A stretch of 17,438 bases of DNA from an uncultured Bacillaceae bacterium (GTDB lineage Bacteria > Bacillota > Bacilli > Bacillales > Caldibacillaceae). This document shows, piece after piece, positions 7,417-13,651 of the stretch (position 1 is its first letter; each line of letters starts with the position of its first letter). The stretch lies in NCBI GenBank assembly GCA_937934645.1, contig CALGYZ010000033.1, positions 1-17,438 on the forward strand. Direction: 5' to 3'. The notes below the pieces were generated by a model. That model did not search any database and was not told where the DNA came from. It was given only the letters and a program-made list of their open reading frames with translations. The translations under genes and the position numbers were made by a program.

Positions 7417-7445
7417 TTTACTTATTACTAGGATAAGTTTATATT
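7417..7445 (+). promoter_or_regulatory. Putative promoter of the CofE-like gene
   Basis: TTTACT (7417-7422) and TATATT (7440-7445) are separated by 17 bases and point into the gene. The hexamers match SigA consensus at 4 and 5 of 6 positions. Confidence 0.5.
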
Positions 7446-7487
7446 ACAAATATAGAGAGTTTTTATCTTGATCAAGGAGCGATGGAG

Positions 7488-8678
7488 TTGGAAAGATTAG
7501 TTGGTACTGTTGTCAGGGGAATTCGTTGCCCGATCATTAAACAAGGGGATCATATCGAAGAAATTGTTGTAGACAGTGTATTAAAAGCTGCAGAAGCTGA
7601 AAAGTTCAGCATCCAGGACCGTGATATTGTGACGATAACGGAGTCAATTGTGGCACGGGCCCAGGGAAACTATGCCACAGTTGACCATATCGCAACAGAT
7701 ATACAAAAAAAATTTGACAACGGCACGATCGGCGTAATTTTTCCTATATTAAGCCGTAACCGGTTTTCCGTTTGTCTCCGGGGAATTGCCAGAGGAGTAA
7801 AAAAAATCGTGCTCATGTTGAGTTATCCGGCCGATGAAGTAGGTAACCATCTCGTCACTATTGACCAGCTGGATGAGAAAGGGATAAATCCATGGGTCGA
7901 TGTATTAACGCTGGAACAATTCAGGGAATTGTTCGGTAGCAACCCCCATCCTTTTACGGGCGTGGATTATATCGATTGTTATAAATCGATCATTGAAAAT
8001 GAGGGTGCCGAATGTGAAATCATTTTTTCGAATCATCCGAAAACTATTTTGGAATATACAAAAGATGTACTTGTCTGTGATATTCACAGCCGGATGAGAA
8101 CGAAAAGAATTTTACAGGAAAACGGCGGCGAAAAAGTTTACAGCCTCGATGATATTTTGGCAAAACCGGTTGACGGCAGCGGATATAATGAAGAATACGG
8201 ACTGCTCGGATCAAATTTGTCATCTGAGGAAGCCGTTAAACTCTTCCCCCGTAATTGCCAACCGGTCGTAAATAAAATCCAGCAGTTATTTAAAGAGAAG
8301 ACAGGAAAAACAGTGGAAGTCATGATTTTTGGTGACGGCGCCTTTAAAGACCCTGTGGGCAAAATTTGGGAGCTTGCCGACCCGGTTGTTGCCCCGGCAT
8401 ATACATCCGGGCTTGAAGGAAGGCCAAATGAGATAAAACTTAAATATTTGGCAGATAACGAGTTTTCACACTTACAAGGTGAAGAACTTGAACGGGCCAT
8501 TGCCGAATATATTGCTAAAAAGGAACAAAACCCGTCCGGCTCGGACGAGTCTGTCGGAACGACTCCGAGAAGGTTGACCGATTTAATCGGCTCTTTATCC
8601 GACCTGACATCCGGAAGCGGGGATAAAGGCACCCCGATCGTGCATATTCAGGGATATTTCGACAGCTATATAAGTTAA
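7488..8678 (+). CDS. CofE-like protein (coenzyme F420-0:L-glutamate ligase family), function unknown
   Basis: This 396-residue protein is recognisable as the F420_ligase (PF01996) type often annotated as coenzyme F420-0:L-glutamate ligase in Firmicutes. Recognisable segments are VVRGIRCPIIKQGD near the start, DIVTITESIVARAQGNY, GVIFPILSRNRFSVCLRGIA, GSGYNEEYGLLGSN, FGDGAFKDPVGKIWELADPV, and the C-terminal GTTPRRLTDLIGSLSDLTSG. Archaeal CofE is only about 250 residues, so this is a longer subfamily. No other F420 gene is in view, so the real substrate may differ. Start choice: AAGGAG at 7474-7479 is only 2 bases from the ATG at 7482 but 8 bases from the TTG at 7488, so I favour TTG; the ATG would add two residues. 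The gene is single, with its own promoter and a terminator at 8689-8716. Confidence 0.85.
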   Translation: MERLVGTVVRGIRCPIIKQGDHIEEIVVDSVLKAAEAEKFSIQDRDIVTITESIVARAQGNYATVDHIATDIQKKFDNGTIGVIFPILSRNRFSVCLRGIARGVKKIVLMLSYPADEVGNHLVTIDQLDEKGINPWVDVLTLEQFRELFGSNPHPFTGVDYIDCYKSIIENEGAECEIIFSNHPKTILEYTKDVLVCDIHSRMRTKRILQENGGEKVYSLDDILAKPVDGSGYNEEYGLLGSNLSSEEAVKLFPRNCQPVVNKIQQLFKEKTGKTVEVMIFGDGAFKDPVGKIWELADPVVAPAYTSGLEGRPNEIKLKYLADNEFSHLQGEELERAIAEYIAKKEQNPSGSDESVGTTPRRLTDLIGSLSDLTSGSGDKGTPIVHIQGYFDSYIS

Positions 8679-8688
8679 CCGGAGAAAT

Positions 8689-8716
8689 AAAAAACACCCT
8701 ACGTAGGGTGTTTTTT
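8689..8716 (+). terminator. Rho-independent terminator after the CofE-like gene
   Basis: Perfect 12-base arms (AAAAAACACCCT, 8689-8700, and AGGGTGTTTTTT, 8705-8716) enclose an ACGT loop. The right arm itself supplies a run of T. It lies 10 bases after the stop codon. The symmetry makes it potentially bidirectional. Confidence 0.95.
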
Positions 8717-8973
8717 ATTTGTAATTTAATAGTAAAAAATAAATAAATTTTCTCAATAAATTTGAAAACATTTATTAACAAATATTTTGTAGGTTTTTCT
8801 CTCTGTTCGGGTATAATATAAGTATACACTGATTCTCATTTACAACATTTAAATAATAGTAACAGGGACAAGTTGAATCGCTTTAAATATTTTACCTTTT
8901 ATCGTAAAATTTAGCATAGAAGGAGTTTTAAGACGAATTTCACGTCTCTTGCTCCATGATAATAAATATTTAT
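8717..8973. other. AT-rich intergenic region upstream of the ahp control region
   Basis: I see no gene here on either strand. A TATAAT at 8812-8817 resembles a -10 element, but the best -35 candidate (TTGTAG, 8787-8792) is 19 bases away. An AAGGAG at about 8921 is not followed by a start codon at usable distance. The minus-strand frame that crosses this region runs antisense through the terminator and the CofE-like gene and is not credible. Confidence 0.5.
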
Positions 8974-8988
8974 TTAAAATAATTATAA
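8974..8988 (+). promoter_or_regulatory. PerR-like operator of ahpCF
   Basis: TTAAAATAATTATAA matches the Bacillus PerR box TTATAATNATTATAA at all defined positions except the fourth. It ends 8 bases before the -35 element of the ahpC promoter. In B. subtilis ahpCF is in the PerR (peroxide-sensing Fur-family repressor) regulon, which fits the position and the genes. The match is seen; control is inferred. Confidence 0.75.
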
Positions 8989-8996
8989 TCTTTCTG

Positions 8997-9024
8997 TTGA
9001 CATTTAAATCAGTTAGTATATAAT
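8997..9024 (+). promoter_or_regulatory. Consensus SigA promoter of ahpCF
   Basis: Perfect TTGACA (8997-9002) and perfect TATAAT (9019-9024) are separated by 16 bases. Transcription would start near 9031 and give a leader of about 85 bases before ahpC. Confidence 0.85.
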
Positions 9025-9055
9025 AATAAGTACAAAGTAATAATGAATATAGATT

Positions 9056-9080
9056 AGCATGTTCAGCTTTTGAACATGCT
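9056..9080 (+). other. 5' leader hairpin of ahpC mRNA
   Basis: AGCATGTTCA (9056-9065) and TGAACATGCT (9071-9080) form a perfect 10-bp stem with a GCTTT loop, about 25 bases into the predicted transcript and about 22 bases before the GGGAGGA ribosome-binding site. No T run follows, so a stabilising or regulatory role is more likely than termination. Confidence 0.65.
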
Positions 9081-9115
9081 GTCTATAAAATAAAAAATAT
9101 ATGGGAGGAATGAAC

Positions 9116-9679
9116 ATGTCCTTAGTAGGAAAAGAAATTTTACCGTTTAAAGCACAAGCTTACAGAAATGGGGAGTTTATCGAGGTAACAGAAGAAGATC
9201 TGAAAGGTCACTGGAGCGTAGTATGCTTCTATCCGGCAGACTTCTCATTCGTATGCCCGACAGAGCTTGAAGATCTTCAAGAGCAATATCCGAAATTGAA
9301 AGAGCTTGGCGTTGAAGTATTCTCAGTATCAACTGACACTCACTACGTGCATAAAGCATGGCATGATACTTCAGAAGCGATCGGCAAGATTACATACACA
9401 ATGATTGCTGACCCGTCTCAAGTAATTTCCCGCAACTTTGATGTATTGGATGAGGAAACAGGTCTTGCACAACGCGGTACATTCATCATTGACCCGGACG
9501 GTGTAATCCAGGCTGTAGAAATTAACGCTGACGGTGTAGGCCGTGACGCAAGCCAGTTAATTGATAAAATCAAAGCTGCTCAATACGTACGTGAAAATCC
9601 GGGAGAAGTTTGCCCTGCTAAATGGAAAGAAACAGGCGAAACTTTAAAACCGAGCCTTGATCTTGTAGGTAAAATTTAA
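9116..9679 (+). CDS. ahpC: Alkyl hydroperoxide reductase peroxidase subunit AhpC
   Basis: This is a typical 2-Cys peroxiredoxin in the cytoplasm that reduces hydrogen peroxide and organic hydroperoxides and is recycled by AhpF. It is 187 residues long. The peroxidatic Cys47 lies in SFVCPTELEDLQEQYP, the resolving Cys166 in NPGEVCPAKW, and the typical C-terminus is SLDLVGKI; this is full length for the family. Two in-frame ATGs lie upstream at 9101 and 9110, but the ribosome-binding site GGGAGGA (9103-9109) is placed 6 bases before the ATG at 9116, which also gives the family N-terminus MSLVGKE. It is the first gene of the ahpCF operon behind a consensus promoter with a PerR-like box. The codon choice looks like that of a highly expressed gene. 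Confidence 0.97.
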   Translation: MSLVGKEILPFKAQAYRNGEFIEVTEEDLKGHWSVVCFYPADFSFVCPTELEDLQEQYPKLKELGVEVFSVSTDTHYVHKAWHDTSEAIGKITYTMIADPSQVISRNFDVLDEETGLAQRGTFIIDPDGVIQAVEINADGVGRDASQLIDKIKAAQYVRENPGEVCPAKWKETGETLKPSLDLVGKI

Positions 9680-9713
9680 GCTTACAGGAAAAACTTAAGG
9701 AGTGTATATATAA

Positions 9714-11252
9714 ATGGTACTTGACACTGACATTAAGGCACAGTTAAAACAATATCTTCAGATGATGGAAAACGATGTTGTAATAAAAGTAAGTGCCGGA
9801 GATGATAAGGTGTCAGGTGACATGCTAGCTCTCGTCGAAGAGCTAGCATCCATGTCACCAAAAATCAAAGTTGAACGGACAACTTTGGAACGGACACCGA
9901 GCTTCAGCTTAAACCGCCCCGGTGAGGATACGGGCGTTGTGTTTGCCGGCCTTCCTCTTGGACACGAATTTACATCCTTCGTACTTGCCCTGCTTCAAGT
10001 AAGCGGCAGACCACCGAAAGTCGACCAAAAAGTAATCGACCAAATCAAAAGCCTCGATGGCGAATACCGCTTTGAAACATATGTAAGCTTATCCTGTAAC
10101 AACTGTCCTGATGTTGTTCAGGCACTAAACATTATGAGTGTTTTAAACCCGAACATCTCCCACACAATGATTGACGGTGCCGCTTTTAAAGAAGAGGCCG
10201 AAAGCAAAAACATCATGGCTGTTCCGACCGTTTTCCTGAACGGCGAAATGTTTGCCAGCGGCCGGATGTCATTGGAGGAAATTCTTGCCAAATTAGGCAA
10301 ATCAGCCGATCCGAGCGAGTTTGAAAAGAAAGAACCGTTTGATGTACTCGTTGTCGGCGGTGGTCCTGCAGGAGCCAGTGCAGCCATCTATGCGGCCCGT
10401 AAAGGAATCCGTACCGGCATTGTAGCTGACCGGATTGGCGGCCAGGTAAATGAAACAAAAGGCATCGAAAACCTGATCAGTGTAACATACACAGAAGGAC
10501 CCGAACTGGCTAAAAATCTAGAAGCCCATATAAACGAATATGATATTGATGTCATGAATTTACAACGGGTGAAACATCTGGAGAGAAAAGATGGGTTTGT
10601 TGAAGTCGAATTGGAAAATGGTGCGGTGCTGAAAAGTAAAACAGTCATTCTGGCAACAGGTGCCCGGTGGAGAAACCTTGGCGTTCCGGGAGAAGAGGAA
10701 TTCAAAACAAAAGGTGTTGCATACTGCCCGCACTGCGATGGCCCGCTGTTTGAAAATAAGCGCGTAGCCGTAATCGGAGGAGGTAACTCCGGTATTGAAG
10801 CTGCAATCGACTTGGCGGGTATTGTGAAACATGTAACAGTATTGGAGTTTGCTCCGGAACTAAAAGCTGACACCGTGTTGCAAGAACGACTGCAAAAACT
10901 CGACAATGTTACGGTTATTAAAAACGCACAAACGACAGAAATCACCGGAACAGATAAAGTTAACGGACTGAAATATATCGACCGTGAAACCGGTGAAGAG
11001 CACCACATTGAATTAGAAGGGGTATTCGTCCAAATCGGCCTCGTACCGAATACAGACTGGCTCAGCGAGACCGAAGTTGAACGGAATAAATTCGGTGAAA
11101 TTATTGTCGACTCACGTGGTGCAACAAATGTACCCGGAGTATTTGCCGCAGGCGACTGTACAAACAGCCCGTACAAACAAATCATTATTTCTATGGGCTC
11201 AGGAGCCACTGCAGCTTTAAGCGCATTCGACTACTTGATCCGTAACGAATAA
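9714..11252 (+). CDS. ahpF: Alkyl hydroperoxide reductase flavoprotein subunit AhpF
   Basis: This FAD-dependent NADH:disulfide reductase regenerates AhpC. The 512-residue protein has the normal two-part layout. The N-terminal double-thioredoxin domain carries redox pair C128-N-N-C131. A thioredoxin-reductase-like part follows, with FAD-binding GGGPAG at 215-220, redox pair C338-P-H-C341, nucleotide-binding GGGNSG at 355-360, and the FAD-contacting AAGDC near 478-482. AAGGAG lies 11 bases before the ATG. It follows ahpC by 34 bases with no terminator between, so the two are co-transcribed, and a terminator follows the gene. A notable feature is a 17-bp hairpin inside the coding sequence at 9816-9859, which could change the AhpC:AhpF ratio. 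Confidence 0.97.
   Translation: MVLDTDIKAQLKQYLQMMENDVVIKVSAGDDKVSGDMLALVEELASMSPKIKVERTTLERTPSFSLNRPGEDTGVVFAGLPLGHEFTSFVLALLQVSGRPPKVDQKVIDQIKSLDGEYRFETYVSLSCNNCPDVVQALNIMSVLNPNISHTMIDGAAFKEEAESKNIMAVPTVFLNGEMFASGRMSLEEILAKLGKSADPSEFEKKEPFDVLVVGGGPAGASAAIYAARKGIRTGIVADRIGGQVNETKGIENLISVTYTEGPELAKNLEAHINEYDIDVMNLQRVKHLERKDGFVEVELENGAVLKSKTVILATGARWRNLGVPGEEEFKTKGVAYCPHCDGPLFENKRVAVIGGGNSGIEAAIDLAGIVKHVTVLEFAPELKADTVLQERLQKLDNVTVIKNAQTTEITGTDKVNGLKYIDRETGEEHHIELEGVFVQIGLVPNTDWLSETEVERNKFGEIIVDSRGATNVPGVFAAGDCTNSPYKQIIISMGSGATAALSAFDYLIRNE
9816..9859 (+). other. Strong hairpin within the ahpF coding sequence
   Basis: GGTGAC (9816-9821) pairs with GTCACC (9854-9859), and ATGCTAGCTCT (9822-9832) pairs with AGAGCTAGCAT (9839-9849), around a CGTCGA loop. 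The total is 17 base pairs with a single 4-base bulge (9850-9853). It starts about 100 bases into ahpF. It encodes a helix-type segment (SGDMLALVEELASM), so part of the symmetry could be chance, but this much pairing is unusual inside a gene. Confidence 0.7.
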
Positions 11253-11270
11253 TTTATACGGATTTTGCGT

Positions 11271-11313
11271 AAACCGCCATACAACTGTAACATCAGTTGT
11301 ACGGCGGTTTTTT
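11271..11313 (+). terminator. Rho-independent terminator of ahpCF
   Basis: AAACCGCC (11271-11278) pairs with GGCGGTTT (11303-11310), and ACAACTG (11281-11287) pairs with CAGTTGT (11294-11300). One mismatch interrupts the stem, the loop has six bases, and six T follow. It lies about 18 bases after the ahpF stop. The remaining bases up to the sfsA end (11314-11490) hold no gene I can see, only several CCGG-containing short dyads. Confidence 0.9.
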
Positions 11314-11490
11314 ATTGTTACTTGTTATTTTACCAATTTTACAACGTATTGAAACACTTTTTTAAAAATAAATGATAGAATTTTCTTCAGTATTACCGGA
11401 AAATCATCAACTTCTTTTATATTAAACATGAATACTATTTTTTCAACCGGATGAAAGGACCGGAGACTTTTTTCGTTCTGCTTTTCCGGT

Positions 11491-12195
11491 TTACCCGCAA
11501 TTGTACTCCAATGATACCGGCACCGGTTGATTTAATACTAACTCTTTTTCACTGACTTTGCAGTCATAGGCAAAAACATTTACCCTTTTTTGTACCGCCT
11601 CCACTACTGCTTCAGAAAACACCGGATCCATTTCCCAATTCAGACACAACAGCTTACAGTCTTCCATTTGGATTAAAAACAAAATTGAGGCATGATAACC
11701 TTCTTCCTGCGCTTTGATCAATTCCATTACATGCTTTGTCCCTCTTGATGTCGGAGCATCGGGAAACATGGCTGTCCTTTCTTTGACAAGTGTAACCCCT
11801 TTTACTTCCACAAATCCTTTTTCTTTCTCTTTTTCATAGTATAAGTCAAATCTTGAATTTTTAAATGTCACTTCCCGCCGGACTTTATTTACCGTCCCAA
11901 TCTCGTTGATTTTCCCCTTTTCCAGTGCATGGAAGGCGGCCAAGTTCGGTGCCTGTGAATCAATATTCACAATATGACCATAGGCATAAACGGCTATCAA
12001 AGAATATTTCGTCTTCCTGTCCGGGTTATCACTAATTTCCAAAATTACCTTGGCACCGGGAATAAGCAGTTCTCTCAACCGTCCAGTATTTTTTATATGT
12101 ACCGGTTCTTTTTCACCGTTTATCAAAACTTCTGCAATAAATCTGTTTTTCCGCTCACAGAAAATCCCTTCTGTGACTTCTCCGTATTTTTTCAT
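11491..12195 (-). CDS. sfsA: SfsA family protein (sugar fermentation stimulation protein homolog)
   Basis: This 234-residue protein matches the SfsA family along its length. Signature segments are VHIKNTGRLRELLIPGAKV (about residues 32-50), GFVEVKGVTL (about 126-135) with acidic and lysine residues of a nuclease-like fold, and MFPDAPTSRGTKHVMEL (about 142-158). SfsA was named from E. coli work on maltose use and has been described as DNA-binding; its biochemical role is unsettled. AAGGTGA lies 5 bases before the ATG at 12195. The gene follows the MFS gene by 80 bases on the same strand with no clear terminator between, so the two may share a transcript. It converges on ahpF. Confidence 0.93.
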   Translation of the reverse strand: MKKYGEVTEGIFCERKNRFIAEVLINGEKEPVHIKNTGRLRELLIPGAKVILEISDNPDRKTKYSLIAVYAYGHIVNIDSQAPNLAAFHALEKGKINEIGTVNKVRREVTFKNSRFDLYYEKEKEKGFVEVKGVTLVKERTAMFPDAPTSRGTKHVMELIKAQEEGYHASILFLIQMEDCKLLCLNWEMDPVFSEAVVEAVQKRVNVFAYDCKVSEKELVLNQPVPVSLEYNCG

Positions 12196-12275
12196 ACATT
12201 CACCTTCCCGTCAGGTTTTAAAAACTCCCCCGGGCCTCGCCTCTTACAGACCGCCGGAAATGAACCCAGATTGCA

Positions 12276-13457
12276 TCAATTTTCACTTTTCATATACGCC
12301 GCTTGTCTTCCATGGGCCAGATAATAAAATACGATGCAGATAAAAATCCAGATTCCAACAGTCAAATACATAGTTCGGTAACTCATCAGACCGATTATCG
12401 TACCGATAATATACGGGCCAAAACCGCTACCTGAATCAATAGCAACCCAGAATGTCGTTGTCGCCTGTGCAGTTCTATTTTTTGCGACTTTAACCGCTAT
12501 CGTTTGAAAGCTGGATTGCAATGTTCCGTAACTGATTCCGATCAATGCCGCTGCCGTTAAAAATGACACAGGGCCGGATGACTGGCTTAACAAAATAAAT
12601 CCGATTCCCAATATCACAAGCAACGGATACGTGATGGCATTCTCCCCGCGGGTATCAAAAAGTTTTCCCGTAAAAGGGCGGGTTATGATTAAAGCCAGGG
12701 CATAAACAAGAAAGAAGTATCTCGCTGTCTTCTCCAGATTTATTTCCTCTCCGTACAATGATAAAAATGATAATAAACTGGAGTAGGCTAAAGTTAAGAA
12801 AAACATAACCACTGAGATGGGAACTGATGCCGGTTCGATTAAATTATTCAGCCGGAACTGCGCTCCAATGTTTTTTTGTACCGGCCTGTCCGTATCCGGT
12901 ACTGTTAACCATAACATAGTCAGTAAATCAATAAAAGCAATCATGCTACATACAAAAATAATGAGCTCAAAACTGCTGTTTTGAATCATCCAAATCCCCA
13001 AAAACGGACCGACAGCCATCGCAATATTCATAAATGTTGAATAATAGCCGATTCCTTCCCCCCGCCTTCTGACAGGAATGAAATCGACAACCGCCGACGC
13101 TGCTGTATTTGTAATGATTCCGTGGGCTGCACCCTGAATAATTCTTAAAACGATGATCATGCCAATACTCCGGGCAAAATAATAAGCGACCATGGATAAG
13201 AAAAACAAGAGTGTTCCCGCAACAAGCGTTCTTTTTTTCCCTGCCCGTTCAATGAGAATGCCGGTGAAAAGACGGGCTGCCAGTGCGGCAACGACAAAAA
13301 TCCCCGTCGTCAATCCCGCCACGCCCTGACTGGCATCGTACTCATAAATCACATGCATGGCAACGGTTGCCATTAATAGATAAAACGCAATATGAGTGAG
13401 AAAATTTGTCAGTGAAATTAAAATAAAGTTTCTTGTCCATAGTTTCTGACCATGCAT
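12276..13457 (-). CDS. Major facilitator superfamily transporter, substrate unknown
   Basis: This 393-residue integral membrane protein has about twelve hydrophobic segments in two six-helix halves. The MFS motif A between helices 2 and 3 reads GILIERAGKKRTLVAG. A basic loop (VRRRGEGIGYYSTFMNIAMAVGPFLG) follows helix 4, and the second half carries a related loop (FTGKLFDTRGEN). It resembles the drug/metabolite efflux branch, but I cannot assign a substrate. The frame opens at a GTG at 13469, but AAGGAG sits directly against that GTG and 11 bases before the ATG at 13457, so I use the ATG (MHGQKLWTRNF). An extended -10 promoter lies at 13502-13510, and sfsA follows downstream. Confidence 0.88.
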   Translation of the reverse strand: MHGQKLWTRNFILISLTNFLTHIAFYLLMATVAMHVIYEYDASQGVAGLTTGIFVVAALAARLFTGILIERAGKKRTLVAGTLLFFLSMVAYYFARSIGMIIVLRIIQGAAHGIITNTAASAVVDFIPVRRRGEGIGYYSTFMNIAMAVGPFLGIWMIQNSSFELIIFVCSMIAFIDLLTMLWLTVPDTDRPVQKNIGAQFRLNNLIEPASVPISVVMFFLTLAYSSLLSFLSLYGEEINLEKTARYFFLVYALALIITRPFTGKLFDTRGENAITYPLLVILGIGFILLSQSSGPVSFLTAAALIGISYGTLQSSFQTIAVKVAKNRTAQATTTFWVAIDSGSGFGPYIIGTIIGLMSYRTMYLTVGIWIFICIVFYYLAHGRQAAYMKSEN

Positions 13458-13498
13458 AAAAAACGCCACTCCTTAAGGATTCCGGAAACATTTTTAAC

Positions 13499-13543
13499 AC
13501 AAGTATAACAATAAATTTAAAATATTCGAATAAATATACTTGT
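13499..13543. repeat. Inverted repeat overlapping the MFS promoter
   Basis: ACAAGTATA (13499-13507) and TATACTTGT (13535-13543) are perfect 9-base inverted arms 27 bases apart. The inner arm covers the -10 element. A separate palindrome, TATTCGAATA, lies between them (13523-13532). The arrangement resembles a two-site operator for a repressor, but no regulator gene is adjacent. Confidence 0.4.
13502..13510 (-). promoter_or_regulatory. Extended -10 promoter of the MFS gene
   Basis: On the minus strand TGTTATACT carries the TGn extension and a TATACT -10. The -35 region 17 bases upstream (TTCGAA) is poor. Transcription would start near 13495, about 38 bases before the ATG. Confidence 0.6.
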
Positions 13544-13612
13544 ATATTGTTCTAATCCGGCTGGGTTATAAATCTTCCTTTATAAAAAGGTAACGGGTTT
13601 TCCCAAAAAAGA

Positions 13613-13651
13613 AAGAAGTATAAATTGCCGGTCCGGCAATTTATACTTCTT
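13613..13651 (-). terminator. Terminator of mqo, beginning inside the coding sequence
   Basis: Perfect 19-base arms at 13613-13631 and 13633-13651 flank one central base. On the minus strand they are followed by CTTTCTTTTTT. The mqo stop codon (13641-13643) lies inside the upstream arm. Confidence 0.9.

Noticed and set aside
8515..8829. Minus-strand open frame of 104 codons
   Set aside because: It runs antisense through a clear terminator and the CofE-like gene, with no family resemblance.
8828..8846. Fur-box-like sequence (CTGATTCTCATTTAC) after a TATAAT
   Set aside because: Only about 12 of 19 positions match the Fur consensus and no gene or clear -35 goes with it; the better-supported operator is the PerR-like box at 8974.
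8900..8965. Possible small RNA or leader peptide around the AAGGAG at about 8921
   Set aside because: No start codon lies at a usable distance, the only stem is five bases (AGACG/CGTCT), and no terminator follows.
10388..11209. Long minus-strand open frame (273 codons) opposite ahpF
   Set aside because: It is the antisense shadow of ahpF; composition follows the ahpF codons and there is no ribosome-binding site or family resemblance.
11445..11491. AACCGGA/TCCGGTT pair as a terminator for sfsA
   Set aside because: The loop is over 30 bases, the arms are short, CCGG words are common throughout this DNA, and A rather than T follows on the sfsA strand.
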